64,000 nt of DNA from Heterorhizobium halophytocola (lineage in GTDB: Bacteria; Pseudomonadota; Alphaproteobacteria; Rhizobiales; Rhizobiaceae), in NCBI RefSeq assembly GCF_017873095.1, contig NZ_JAGGJU010000003.1:186001-250000 (forward strand). The letters run 5' to 3'. Shown piece after piece: positions 27,610 to 36,598 of the stretch (the stretch's first letter is position 1; every line of letters begins with the position of its first letter). The notes beneath the pieces are model-generated. The model saw nothing but the letters and a program-made list of their open reading frames with translations, was not told where the DNA came from and did not search any database. The position numbers were made by a program, and so were the translations under genes.

Positions 27610-28202
27610 CGGGTGTGGTCAATCGCGGCAATCTGTTTGCGGCGCTGTGCGGCGCCATCCTGATCTCGGCGGTGATGACTGCCATTCTCGGCGGCCAGAT
27701 CGGCCGGCGTGCCGCCATCCTCTCGCAGGGCAGCCAGGTCCTGCTGTCGATCCGGCCGGTCGATCCCCGGGATCTGCTGCGCGGCGAATATGTGGCGCTG
27801 TCGCCGGATATCGACCGCGTGCCGGCGGACCTGGTGAAGGACAAGCCGTCCGACGCCGGCGGACAGCAGGTTTTGCGCGTGCGGCTGAAGCCGACGGCCG
27901 AGGGCGAGACCTGGCAGATCGCCGAGGCCGCCTTCGATCGCCTGGAGCCACAGGACGGCACCGTGGTGATCGAAAGCCTGCCATTCGATCCGCCCAGGGA
28001 GACCGCCGGTTCCGCGCGCGACTACCATGTTCGCTACGGCATCGAGCGCTTCTATCTGCCGGAAGGCGAGGGGCCGCGCGTCGAGGCGGCGGCCCGCGCC
28101 AAGCCTCTGATGCTCGGCGTGCGCGTCGATGATGCAGGACGCGCGCAGGTCGAGTCCCTGTTCATCGACGGTGAGCCGGTTTACACCGTCGGTTCCGAGT
28201 AG
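27606..28202 (+). CDS. GDYXXLXY-domain membrane-anchored protein
   Basis: A 198-residue protein with one N-terminal membrane segment (about 10-30) and an extracytoplasmic domain carrying RGEYVALSP, the local form of the GDYxxLxY motif. The ATG overlaps the upstream stop (ATGA), so the two proteins are translationally coupled and probably form a membrane complex. The family has no established function. Confidence 0.85.
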   Translation: MTGVVNRGNLFAALCGAILISAVMTAILGGQIGRRAAILSQGSQVLLSIRPVDPRDLLRGEYVALSPDIDRVPADLVKDKPSDAGGQQVLRVRLKPTAEGETWQIAEAAFDRLEPQDGTVVIESLPFDPPRETAGSARDYHVRYGIERFYLPEGEGPRVEAAARAKPLMLGVRVDDAGRAQVESLFIDGEPVYTVGSE

Positions 28203-28345
28203 CGGCAGCACCGGTCTTCGCCAAACTGCTGTTGGACGGCGGCTTTTGCTGCGCATTTTTCCTTTGCGCCAGCAAAAACGGGTGATATAGAGACGCGCGC
28301 TCCGCAGGGGGCATGCGCCTGTTGGCGGCATGCGGTCTGACCGGA

Positions 28346-28430
28346 CGCGGGTATGGCGGAATTGGTAGACGCACTTGGTTTAGGTCCAAGCGCCGCAAGG
28401 CGTGGGAGTTCGAGTCTCTCTACCCGCACC
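28346..28430 (+). tRNA. tRNA-Leu (anticodon TAG)
   Basis: An 85-base class II tRNA. Acceptor arms GCGGGTA and TACCCGC pair, the anticodon loop TTTAGGT gives TAG between CTTGG and CCAAG, a short variable stem is present, the T-loop is GTTCGAGTC, and CCA is encoded. A -10-like GATATAG lies about 60 bases upstream. Confidence 0.95.
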
Positions 28431-28613
28431 AGCGACGCCGCGGGTCGATACGGGTTGGTTCGGTCGAAGTTCGATCGTCCAGTGTCCAAGTCTTCGCCGG
28501 CTTAACGCTTGACGATTTGACGAACAGACACGCCCGATCTTTTTTCGGCGACGTGTTCACGGGAAAACCAACGGCTGTCCGGACATGGCCGTCACGACAT
28601 GAAGGTTAAGAAC

Positions 28614-30116
28614 ATGCAGGTTACTGAAACGCTCGCTGAAGGGCTGAAGCGCGAACTGAAGGTCGTTATCCCCGCAAAGGACATGGAAGCTCGGATGAAC
28701 GAGCGCCTCGCCGATGCCAAGGACAAGGTTCGCATCAATGGCTTCCGTCCGGGCAAGGTTCCGGTCGGCCACCTGAAGAAGATGTACGGCAAGTCGATCA
28801 TGGCCGAACTGGTCAACGAGATCGTTCGCGACCAGCCGGGCCAGATTCTCTCCGAGCGCGGCGAGAAGTCGGCGACCCAGCCGGAAATCGCCATGACCGA
28901 GGACGAGGCGGAGGCCGACAAGATCCTCAACGCCCAGGCCGACTTTGAATTCACCGTCGCCTATGAAGTGATCCCGCCGATCGAGCTGAAGGACGCTTCC
29001 GGCATCACGGTCACCCGCGAAGTGGTCGAGGTTTCCGAAGACGAAGTCAACGAGCAGATCGAAAAGGTCGCCGAGAGCGCCCGCACCTACGAGACCAAGA
29101 AGGGCAAGGCCGCCGACGGCGACCGCGTCACCATCGACTATCTCGGCAAGGTCGACGGCGAAGCCTTCGACGGCGGCAAGGACGAGGATTCCGAACTGGT
29201 CATCGGTTCGAACCGCTTCATCCCGGGCTTCGAAGAGCAGCTGGTCGGCGTCAAGGCCGGCGACGAGAAGGTGATCACCGTTACCTTCCCGGCCGAATAT
29301 CCGGCGGCAAACCTCGCCGGCAAGGAAGCCACCTTCGACATCACCGTCAAGGACGTTGCAGCTCCCGGCAAGATCGAGCTCAACGATGAGCTGGCCACCA
29401 CGCTCGGCCTCGAATCGCTCGACAAGCTGAAGGAAGTCGTGCGCAGCCAGATCGAGAGCCAGTATGGCAACGCCACCCGTCAGAAGGTGAAGCGTCAGAT
29501 CCTCGACCAGCTCGACACCATGTACCAGTTCGAAGCACCGTCGAAGCTCGTCGATGCCGAGTTCGAAAACATCTGGCGCCAGATCAACACCGATCTCGCC
29601 CAGTCGGGCAAGACCTTCGAAGACGAAGAGACGACCGAGGAAGAAGCCCGCGACGAATATCGCAAGCTGGCCGAGCGTCGCGTTCGTCTGGGCCTCGTGC
29701 TCTCGGAAATCGGTGAGAAGGCCAAGGTCGAAGTATCCGAAGACGAGATGCAGCGTGCGCTCTTCGCCCAGCTGCAGCAGTTCCCGGGTCAGCAGAAGGA
29801 AATCCTCGATTACTTCCGCAACACCCCCGGTGCTTCGGCCTCGCTGCGCGCGCCGATCTTTGAAGAGAAGGTCATCGACCATCTGCTGAGCGAAGTCTCC
29901 GTCACCGACAAGACCGTGACCAAGGACGAGCTGTTCGCGGACGAAGACGGCGAAGGCGATGCCGACAAGCCGGCCAAGAAGAAGGCTGCGCCGAAGAAGA
30001 AGGCTGCCGCCAAGGCTGACGAGACTGCCGACGCCGCCGAAGGCGACGGAAAGGCTGCTCCGAAAAAGAAGGCCGCACCGAAGAAGAAGAAGGCCGACGA
30101 AGCCGACGCCGAGTAA
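28614..30116 (+). CDS. tig: Trigger factor, ribosome-associated chaperone and prolyl isomerase
   Basis: A 500-residue trigger factor that meets nascent chains at the ribosome exit. The N-terminal ribosome-binding signature is GFRPGKVP (about 44-51); the FKBP-type isomerase domain is near 160-245 ([19 protein letters not shown]); the C-terminal helical chaperone domain follows. The last 50 residues are a Lys/Ala tail made of [13 protein letters not shown] units, longer than in E. coli. ATG 28614 has AAGG eight bases upstream. Confidence 0.96.
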   Translation: MQVTETLAEGLKRELKVVIPAKDMEARMNERLADAKDKVRINGFRPGKVPVGHLKKMYGKSIMAELVNEIVRDQPGQILSERGEKSATQPEIAMTEDEAEADKILNAQADFEFTVAYEVIPPIELKDASGITVTREVVEVSEDEVNEQIEKVAESARTYETKKGKAADGDRVTIDYLGKVDGEAFDGGKDEDSELVIGSNRFIPGFEEQLVGVKAGDEKVITVTFPAEYPAANLAGKEATFDITVKDVAAPGKIELNDELATTLGLESLDKLKEVVRSQIESQYGNATRQKVKRQILDQLDTMYQFEAPSKLVDAEFENIWRQINTDLAQSGKTFEDEETTEEEARDEYRKLAERRVRLGLVLSEIGEKAKVEVSEDEMQRALFAQLQQFPGQQKEILDYFRNTPGASASLRAPIFEEKVIDHLLSEVSVTDKTVTKDELFADEDGEGDADKPAKKKAAPKKKAAAKADETADAAEGDGKAAPKKKAAPKKKKADEADAE

Positions 30117-30142
30117 TCTTCGGATCCCACTGGAATTGAGAG

Positions 30143-30167
30143 AGGCCGTCCTTCGGGGCGGCCTTTT
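30143..30167 (+). terminator. Intrinsic terminator after tig
   Basis: AGGCCGTCC and GGGCGGCCT pair (one G-U) around a stable TTCG tetraloop, then TTTT. Just beyond it a separate perfect 10-bp inverted repeat (ATGCCGCAAC/GTTGCGGCAT, 30176-30227) lies in the leader of the methyltransferase gene. Confidence 0.85.
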
Positions 30168-30280
30168 GCGTTTGGATGCCGCAACGCAGCGGCGTTCGCA
30201 CCCACGGCCGGATGGCGGTTGCGGCATGCGGGCCGACAGGGTTAGTCTGCGCGCTGTCGCGACCGCAAGGAGCTCAAGGC

Positions 30281-30880
30281 GTGCAGAGTTCGGATCCCGA
30301 TACGCTGGCCTTTTATGCACGGCAGGCTGAGGCCTATAGTCGGCGCAAGCGTTTGCCCGCCGAGGCAAGGCTCGAAGGCTTTCTGGCGCGTCTGCCCGAT
30401 GGCGGCGATATCCTGGAGCTTGGCTGCGGCGCCGGGGCCGACAGCGACGTCATGCGGCAACGCGGATATCGCATCCGGCCGACCGACGGTTCCGCGGAAA
30501 TGGCGGCCCTGGCCTCGCAGCATCTCGGCATGCCGGTCGCCACCCTGCTGTTCCACGAACTGGACGAGATCGCACGCTTCGACGGCATCTGGGCGAATGC
30601 CTGCCTGCTGCATGTGCCGCGCAGCGGATTGCCCGATGTCCTGCAGCGTATTCACCGGGCGCTTCGCCCCGGCGGTGTCTTCTTCGCCAGCTACAAGGAA
30701 GGCGCTGGCGAGGGACAGGACGGGCTTGGGCGCTACTACAACTATCCGTCCCGGGACGACCTGCATGCGTTTTACGCCGCGTTCCACTGGCAGGCGGTCG
30801 ATATTTCCGCTGCCAAGGGATCGGGCTATGACGATCGACCGACCGACTGGCTCTATGTCACGGCCGTCAAGCCCGCCTGA
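30281..30880 (+). CDS. Class I SAM-dependent methyltransferase
   Basis: A 199-residue Rossmann-fold methyltransferase with the SAM loop ILELGCGAGADSDVM (about 44-58) and an acidic residue at the end of strand 2 (RPTDGS). The later motif is ALRPGGVFFASYK. Substrate unknown. GTG 30281 has AAGGAG eight bases upstream. The gene stands alone between the tig terminator and the convergent DUF4396 gene. Confidence 0.85.
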   Translation: MQSSDPDTLAFYARQAEAYSRRKRLPAEARLEGFLARLPDGGDILELGCGAGADSDVMRQRGYRIRPTDGSAEMAALASQHLGMPVATLLFHELDEIARFDGIWANACLLHVPRSGLPDVLQRIHRALRPGGVFFASYKEGAGEGQDGLGRYYNYPSRDDLHAFYAAFHWQAVDISAAKGSGYDDRPTDWLYVTAVKPA

Positions 30881-30897
30881 CGTCGCCTCACATGGCT

Positions 30898-31677
30898 TCA
30901 CATGGCTTCCTTGACGCCCTTGCGGATCAGCCACCAGTTGACCGGATAGGCGGTGACGAAGCCCGCCAGCATGGCGATCTGCATGATGAACCAGAAGCTC
31001 GGCTGGTTGACCTCGGCGCGGCTGCCAAAGGCGTCCGGCAATAGCCAGAACTGGAAGATCGCCATGGCCCCGTACATGCCGACCTGCCAGGAGATCAGCG
31101 ACAGGGCGTCGGCCTTCACCGCTTCGCGGACCCCTTCGCGGAACGACAGGCCGCGCATCGGCACGATGGCGAAATACTGGAAGACGATGCCGAGCACGAA
31201 GGCAAACAGGAAATCGAGGATCCAGACGGCAAAGGTCTTGTCGGCAAACAGCCACTGCCAGCCGAAGGCGACCGCGATCCCGGGAAGGGCAAAGGCCAGC
31301 CATTCCGCCGCAAGGTCCCCCAGCATGCAGCCGCTGCCGCAATGCAGGGCGCCCTTGGCGACGGCGATCGGAAACGGCGCCTTGCGCTGATTGGCCCTGT
31401 GGTGCCGATGCCCGCTTGCGTGTCCCTGCATGCCGGCGTGCGACATTGTCGTGCCGGCGGAGGCGCCGCTCAGCGATGGCCTGGTCTTTGCCCGGCCGTA
31501 GAGACAATAGAACACCAGCAGGAATATCGAGCCGAACAGGGCGCAGACCGGCCACACGACATTCATGATCCGCATCGGCTGCGGGCGGCGCGACAGGTCG
31601 AGCAGGATGAAGACGGCACAGGCGACTGCGAGCAGCAGGCTGGCGCTGGACAACAGGCGAAACCACAGCGGAAACAT
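30898..31677 (-). CDS. DUF4396 membrane protein with His-rich loop
   Basis: A 259-residue protein with about six hydrophobic segments. Between the second and third lies a His/Met-rich stretch (SHAGMQGHASGHRHHR) and then the family-typical GALHCGSGCMLGD, where paired Cys and His might bind a metal. Function of DUF4396 proteins is not established; metal handling is only a guess from composition. It is divergent from the aldehyde dehydrogenase gene. Confidence 0.8.
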   Translation of the reverse strand: MFPLWFRLLSSASLLLAVACAVFILLDLSRRPQPMRIMNVVWPVCALFGSIFLLVFYCLYGRAKTRPSLSGASAGTTMSHAGMQGHASGHRHHRANQRKAPFPIAVAKGALHCGSGCMLGDLAAEWLAFALPGIAVAFGWQWLFADKTFAVWILDFLFAFVLGIVFQYFAIVPMRGLSFREGVREAVKADALSLISWQVGMYGAMAIFQFWLLPDAFGSRAEVNQPSFWFIMQIAMLAGFVTAYPVNWWLIRKGVKEAM

Positions 31678-31868
31678 GCGCGACAGAGCTCCTTTGGGAT
31701 GGGTATTATGGAGGGTTTACCAGAGTTCGAACCCGATTGACGCCCTAAAGTTCCGTTTGCGCGGCCCTCGAGCCGGGTGCATGCTGACGACCTGCAGACG
31801 ACGCGTGCGGTGTTCCCTGAAAGTTGGAGGTCAGGGCATGCCGTGACAGAGCGAACGGGGGGAGACCG

Positions 31869-33299
31869 GTGGAGCAATCGGATGAGGCAGACACGGTCAG
31901 GGCGCTCGGTGACCTGCTGGCGGCGCAGAAGCAGGCCTACCTGCGCGACGGGCCGCCGGATCTGGGCGCCCGGCTGTCGCGGCTGAAGGCCTTGCGCGGC
32001 GCAATCATTGCAAGGCGTTCCGCGCTTGAGGATGCCGTCATGGCGGATTTCGGTCATCGCCCGGTCGCCGAGACGGCGCTGATGGAGGTCCTGCCGGCCT
32101 GCGAGACGATCCGTTACCTGGTTCGGCACCTGCGCCGTTTCATGGCGCCCCAGCGCCGCCATGTCGGATGGGCGTTCCAGGCGGGGCGGGCCCGGATCGA
32201 ATACCAGCCGCTCGGCGTGGTCGGCGTCATCGCCCCCTGGAACTATCCGGTATCGCTGGCACTGACGCCGCTGGCCACCGCCATTGCCGCCGGCAACCGC
32301 GTGATGCTGAAGCCGTCCGAGTTCACACCGCATACGAGCGCGGCGCTGAAGACCCTGCTGGCGGATGTGTTTGCGCAAGACGAGGTGACCGTCGTCACGG
32401 GCGGTTCGGATGTCGCAAAGGCATTCGCGGCCCTCCCCTTCGATCATCTGCTGTTTACCGGCAGCACGCAGGTCGGCCGGTCGATCATGAAGGCCGCCAG
32501 CGAAAACCTGGTGCCGGTGACGCTGGAACTCGGCGGCAAGTCGCCGGCAATCATCGAGCCGGGGGCGGTGAACGACCGCACGGTCTCCAGCATCGCCTAT
32601 GGCAAGCTTGCCAATGCCGGCCAGACCTGTATCGCGCCGGACTATGTTCTGGTGCATGAAGACGACCGCCTGTCCTTCGTCAGACGCTATGGCGAAACCG
32701 TCGCAAGGCTCTTTCCCGACGGAAGCGCCAGCCGGGACTATGCGGCAATCATCAATGACCGGCATCATGCGCGGCTGCGCGGACTGCTGGAGGACGCGGA
32801 AGACCGGGGGGCGACCGTTACGCGGCTTGGCCCGGCGCTCGACGAGAGCGAAAACGCCGGCCGCAAGCTCGATCCCTATCTCTTGCTCGGGGTGGATGAC
32901 GGCATGCAGGTCATGCGCGACGAGATCTTCGGGCCATTGTTGCCTGTCGTCACCTACCGCGGAATGGAGGATGCGATCGCCTATGTGAACGGGAGACCGC
33001 GTCCGCTCGCCCTGTATTTCTTCGGCGAGGCGCGCGGCGAAGCCTGCCGGCAGGTCCGCGCGCAAACCACCTCCGGCAATCTCGGGATCAACGCCACCCT
33101 GCTGCATTTCGCCCAGGAGGACCTGCCCTTCGGCGGCGTCGGGGAAAGCGGCATCGGCGCCTATCACGGCATCGAGGGCTTCCGGCGGCTGAGCCATGCC
33201 AAGGGCGTCTATGCCCAGGGGCGCCTCAACCTCGCAAGCCTCGTGCGCCCGCCCTATGGCTGGCTGGCCCGTCTGGTGCTGATGATCAAGCTGCGCTGA
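31869..33299 (+). CDS. calB: Coniferyl aldehyde dehydrogenase-like protein
   Basis: A 476-residue aldehyde dehydrogenase of the coniferyl-aldehyde/fatty-aldehyde clade, which lacks the N-terminal extension of classical ALDHs. Catalytic residues are Cys254 (NAGQTCIAP), Glu220 (TLELGGKSP) and Asn125 (PWNYP). The expected reaction is NAD(P)-linked oxidation of an aldehyde to its acid, coniferyl aldehyde to ferulate in the named enzyme. Substrate here is inferred. GTG 31869 follows GGGGAG. The C-terminus is hydrophobic (WLARLVLMIKL), which could tether it to the membrane. Confidence 0.82.
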   Translation: MEQSDEADTVRALGDLLAAQKQAYLRDGPPDLGARLSRLKALRGAIIARRSALEDAVMADFGHRPVAETALMEVLPACETIRYLVRHLRRFMAPQRRHVGWAFQAGRARIEYQPLGVVGVIAPWNYPVSLALTPLATAIAAGNRVMLKPSEFTPHTSAALKTLLADVFAQDEVTVVTGGSDVAKAFAALPFDHLLFTGSTQVGRSIMKAASENLVPVTLELGGKSPAIIEPGAVNDRTVSSIAYGKLANAGQTCIAPDYVLVHEDDRLSFVRRYGETVARLFPDGSASRDYAAIINDRHHARLRGLLEDAEDRGATVTRLGPALDESENAGRKLDPYLLLGVDDGMQVMRDEIFGPLLPVVTYRGMEDAIAYVNGRPRPLALYFFGEARGEACRQVRAQTTSGNLGINATLLHFAQEDLPFGGVGESGIGAYHGIEGFRRLSHAKGVYAQGRLNLASLVRPPYGWLARLVLMIKLR

Positions 33300-33326
33300 T
33301 CGGCGCGGCTGTGCCGGTCCGGATGG

Positions 33327-33974
33327 TCACGGCGTCGTCACCGTGCAGTGGAATTCGCTGCCTTCGGGCCATGTCACCATCGCCTCGTCTCCCTTGGTCC
33401 AGAAGGAGACGCCGAAATCGGCGACGTAGCGGGCGCCCGAGGCGCTCGGTGCCAGCAGGCCGATCTTCTGGCTGTCGCCGCGCTCCAGCCGCACGGCCGG
33501 CGGTTCGGTGGCGATGAAGGTGGCGACGATCTCGGTATTGTCGTCGCAGCGGAAGAACACCGGGTCGCCACCCTTGACCAGGAAATAGCGGGCCTGCAGC
33601 TCGGCGATCCGGGTGTCATAGCTGTCATTGGTGCATTTGAGCGTGTCGTCGGCCTTCCAGCAGTCGTTGCGCCCGCCGATCCAGCCGCGCTGGTAGGTTT
33701 TCAGGTCTCGGGTCGCCTGCTTTTCGTCGGCCAGTCCCTTCAGCGCGGCAAGTGCCTGCGCATAGACCTCCGCAAGCTTCCGATCCTTCTCCGCCAGCGC
33801 CGCATTGCCGCAGATCAGGACCTCGATCGCATGGCCGTCCCTAGCGCAGGGGAATGTCGGTTTGGCAGCCTTGGCCGGCAGGGGCTGAAGAAGGCTCACG
33901 AGGCCAGCCAGCATGGCGACGGCAAAGAGACCTGCAAGGCCAGCAAGGGGTGACGAATTTCGCATGGCGACCAT
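33327..33974 (-). CDS. Secreted LprI-like protein with MliC-like C-terminal domain
   Basis: A 215-residue exported protein. A signal peptide (about 1-35, ending PLPAKAAKP) precedes a Cys-containing LprI-like domain (FPCARDGHAIEVLICGN through YQRGWIGGRNDCW) and then a C-terminal segment (about 140-215) resembling MliC/C-type lysozyme inhibitor (VFFRCDDNTEIVATF, EFHCTVTT). The combination suggests protection of the wall from lysozyme. I start at ATG 33974 (GGGAG eight bases upstream); 33965 is possible. Confidence 0.78.
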   Translation of the reverse strand: MVAMRNSSPLAGLAGLFAVAMLAGLVSLLQPLPAKAAKPTFPCARDGHAIEVLICGNAALAEKDRKLAEVYAQALAALKGLADEKQATRDLKTYQRGWIGGRNDCWKADDTLKCTNDSYDTRIAELQARYFLVKGGDPVFFRCDDNTEIVATFIATEPPAVRLERGDSQKIGLLAPSASGARYVADFGVSFWTKGDEAMVTWPEGSEFHCTVTTP

Positions 33975-34092
33975 GCCGGCTGCTCCCGAGATCAGGCGCC
34001 GCCGTGTTTCGGGCGATGGAACGCCGGCCCCATTAGGCGGCGATCCGCGCGTCGTGACAAGCAGATTTTGCCGTAAGGCCGCAGGCTGCCGT

Positions 34093-35307
34093 TCACGCCG
34101 CCGGAGCGGGCGGCGCGGTCTTTCGCTCGACGGCCAGCAGCGCCACGATGCCGACGCCCGCGAGAGCGGCTCCGAGCCAGAGCGTGCCGCCATAGCCGAA
34201 GAAATGCGTGCCGGCGGCAAAGGCCAATGCCGTCAGGCCGTTGCCGATGAAGTTGTTGATCGGGAAGAGCGAGGTGCCGAGCCCGGGGCGGCCGGGAAAC
34301 AGATCCTGGAAATAGCTGAGCGGCATGGAGAGCAGGGCCGCTGCCGCGGCACCACCAAGTGCCGTCAGTCCATAGATCTGCCAGGCGGCGGTGGCCATGG
34401 AGATCGCCAGCATCTGGGCCATGTAGAGCAGGGCCGCCGCAATGATGATCGGCACGATGCCGATGCGCCTGAGGGCGGATGCCCACAGCAGCATGAAGGG
34501 GATCTCGACCAGCGCCACGATGCCGGCGATCAGGCCGACATTGGCTGTGGTGCCGCCAAGCTCCAGCGTCAGGATCAGCGGCCAGGTATTGGCGGTCAGC
34601 CGGATGGTGGCGGTGATCGCCGAGATCGACAGCAGCCGCACCAGCATCGCAGGTGTCGCCAGCGCCTTCAGGCCGGCGACGAAGCCCGGACGGTCCGCGT
34701 CGTGGCCGCGCGGTCCATCCGGTGCCCGAAGCAGGAAAGCGGCGGCCAGTGCGACGAGCAGGCAGGCCAGTCCGGCAAGGCCCCAGGCACCCAGCATGCA
34801 GCCGGCGCCGGCCAGCAGCAGGCCGATGGCGCCGGGCATCAGCACCCAGGCCGCCGACAGTGCCGTGCGGATCGTCGCATTGACTTGCGCCGCCTCGCGG
34901 GGCGACAGGCTGGCGGTCTCCAGCCGCGTCGTCGAAAACACGGTCGCGAGGACCGCCTGGAAAAACGGTATCAGCAGGACCGTTGCGCCGACAAAGACCG
35001 GAATGCGCGGGAAGAGGAAGATCGAGCCGAACCCCAGGGCACCGACCAGGGCGAGGATGGCCGTCATCGGCCGCCTGTCATGCATGCGATCGGAAAGGAT
35101 GCCGATAACGACGCTGATCGTCACCGCAGTGATCGCACTGGCAAAGATGATGAGGGAGAAATTGCGGTTCGAGATATGCAGTTCGCCGATCGCGGTGACC
35201 GAGAGATAGGGCAGGGTGGCAGCACCCGCGGTGCCGACGAGAAACACCATGAGGCTGAGGGCCGTCAGCTGACGGCTCCGCAGAATATAGCCGAGGGAGG
35301 AGAACAT
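34093..35307 (-). CDS. Major facilitator superfamily transporter (first)
   Basis: A 404-residue twelve-helix MFS protein with the loop 2-3 motif GILSDRMHDRRP. It has the look of sugar-efflux-type transporters (SetA-like) but I cannot fix the substrate. It lies on the minus strand 119 bases upstream of the LprI-like gene and downstream of the LLM monooxygenase. Confidence 0.85.
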   Translation of the reverse strand: MFSSLGYILRSRQLTALSLMVFLVGTAGAATLPYLSVTAIGELHISNRNFSLIIFASAITAVTISVVIGILSDRMHDRRPMTAILALVGALGFGSIFLFPRIPVFVGATVLLIPFFQAVLATVFSTTRLETASLSPREAAQVNATIRTALSAAWVLMPGAIGLLLAGAGCMLGAWGLAGLACLLVALAAAFLLRAPDGPRGHDADRPGFVAGLKALATPAMLVRLLSISAITATIRLTANTWPLILTLELGGTTANVGLIAGIVALVEIPFMLLWASALRRIGIVPIIIAAALLYMAQMLAISMATAAWQIYGLTALGGAAAAALLSMPLSYFQDLFPGRPGLGTSLFPINNFIGNGLTALAFAAGTHFFGYGGTLWLGAALAGVGIVALLAVERKTAPPAPAA

Positions 35308-35416
35308 CGCGGTCCCGGGAGAGCAGACATGCGCCGGCCAGGAAAGCCGGCGAAGGAACGTCTGCTATACCACGATTCGCGGTGCGGCGGCTCGAGCAGC
35401 GATGCTGCAGGGTTGA

Positions 35417-35451
35417 TCCTGCCGCCGCCGGGTTCTGCAGAGGCGGCAGGA
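35417..35451 (-). terminator. Perfect hairpin downstream of the LLM gene
   Basis: A perfect 10-bp stem (TCCTGCCGCC/GGCGGCAGGA) with a 15-base loop lies just after the LLM stop on the minus strand. There is no T-run after it, so a Rho-type or stabilising role is as likely as termination. Confidence 0.35.
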
Positions 35452-35459
35452 CGCGAGGT

Positions 35460-36482
35460 TCAGCGCCAGCCGAGCGCCGGCGCCACATGCTTCAGGATTG
35501 CCTCGATCACATGGGCGTTGTAGTCGACGCCCAGCTGGTTCGGCACCGTCAGCAGCAGCGTGTCCGCCTCGGCGATCGCCTCGTCCTTCCTCAGTTCCTC
35601 GATCAGCGCATCCGGCTCTGCGGCATAGGACCGGCCGAAGATCGCCCGGGTACTCTCGTCGATATAGCCGACCGAATCCTGTTCCTTGCCGCCGCGGCCG
35701 AAATAGGCGCGGTCCATGTCGTTGACGAGCGCGAAGATCGAACGCGAAACCGACACCCGCGGGGTGCGGCTATGGCTGGCGGCCGCCCAGGCGTCGCGGT
35801 AGACACGAATCTGCTTGGCCTGCTGGACATGGAAGGGCTCGCCGGTTTCGTCGTCCTTCAGCGTCGAGGATTGCAGGTTCATGCCCTGCTCGGCGGCCCA
35901 TATGGCGGTGGCATTGGAGCCCGAGCCCCACCAGATGCGGTCACGCAGCCCCTCCGAATAGGGTTCCAGCGGCAAGAGGCCGGGTGGGTTGGGGAACATC
36001 GGACGCGGGTTCGGCTTGGCAAAACCCTTGCCCTGGATGACGTCGAGAAAGACCTCGGCATGGCGCCTGCCCATGTCGGCATCGCTCTGGCCTTCCTCGG
36101 GCTGATACCCGAAATAGCGCCATCCCTCGATCACCTGTTCCGGCGAGCCGCGGGAAATGCCGAGCTGCAGCCGGCCCCTGGAAATCAGGTCGGCAGCGCC
36201 GGCATCTTCCGCCATGTAGAGCGGGTTCTCGTAGCGCATGTCGATGACGCCGGTGCCGATCTCGATCTTCGAGGTGCGGGCGCCGACGGCGGCCAGCAGC
36301 GGAAAGGGCGAGGCAAGCTGTCGGGCGAAATGGTGGACACGGAAATAGGCGCCGTCGGCGCCGAGTTCTTCGGCAGCAACCGCGAGATCGATCGACTGCA
36401 GCAGGGTGTCGCCGGCCGAACGGGTCTGCGACTGCGGCGACGGGGTCCAGTGTCCGAACGAGAGAAAACCGATGTTCTTCAT
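35460..36482 (-). CDS. LLM-class flavin-dependent oxidoreductase
   Basis: A 340-residue bacterial-luciferase-like protein. The TIM barrel opens MKNIGFLSFGHW, has GADGAYFRVHHFARQ at strand 2 and RLQLGISRGSPEQ before the flavin-phosphate loop. Members oxidise diverse small substrates with FMNH2 or F420; the substrate here is unknown. I use ATG 36482 with GAGG seven bases upstream; ATG 36488 lies too close to that site. Confidence 0.87.
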   Translation of the reverse strand: MKNIGFLSFGHWTPSPQSQTRSAGDTLLQSIDLAVAAEELGADGAYFRVHHFARQLASPFPLLAAVGARTSKIEIGTGVIDMRYENPLYMAEDAGAADLISRGRLQLGISRGSPEQVIEGWRYFGYQPEEGQSDADMGRRHAEVFLDVIQGKGFAKPNPRPMFPNPPGLLPLEPYSEGLRDRIWWGSGSNATAIWAAEQGMNLQSSTLKDDETGEPFHVQQAKQIRVYRDAWAAASHSRTPRVSVSRSIFALVNDMDRAYFGRGGKEQDSVGYIDESTRAIFGRSYAAEPDALIEELRKDEAIAEADTLLLTVPNQLGVDYNAHVIEAILKHVAPALGWR

Positions 36483-36598
36483 GGTCATGCCTCAAAGTCT
36501 TGAATCAGATCTTGATCCCTAGATGGCATGTCGGCCCGCCCGGTTACAGTCGTGCCCTGCTGCACGCACTGTTTCCGGATCCGTACACGCGCCGCCGG

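Noticed and set aside
33913..35523. 536-codon plus-strand frame
   Set aside because: Antisense to the first MFS transporter; Asp/Arg/Gln-rich composition is that of a complementary frame.
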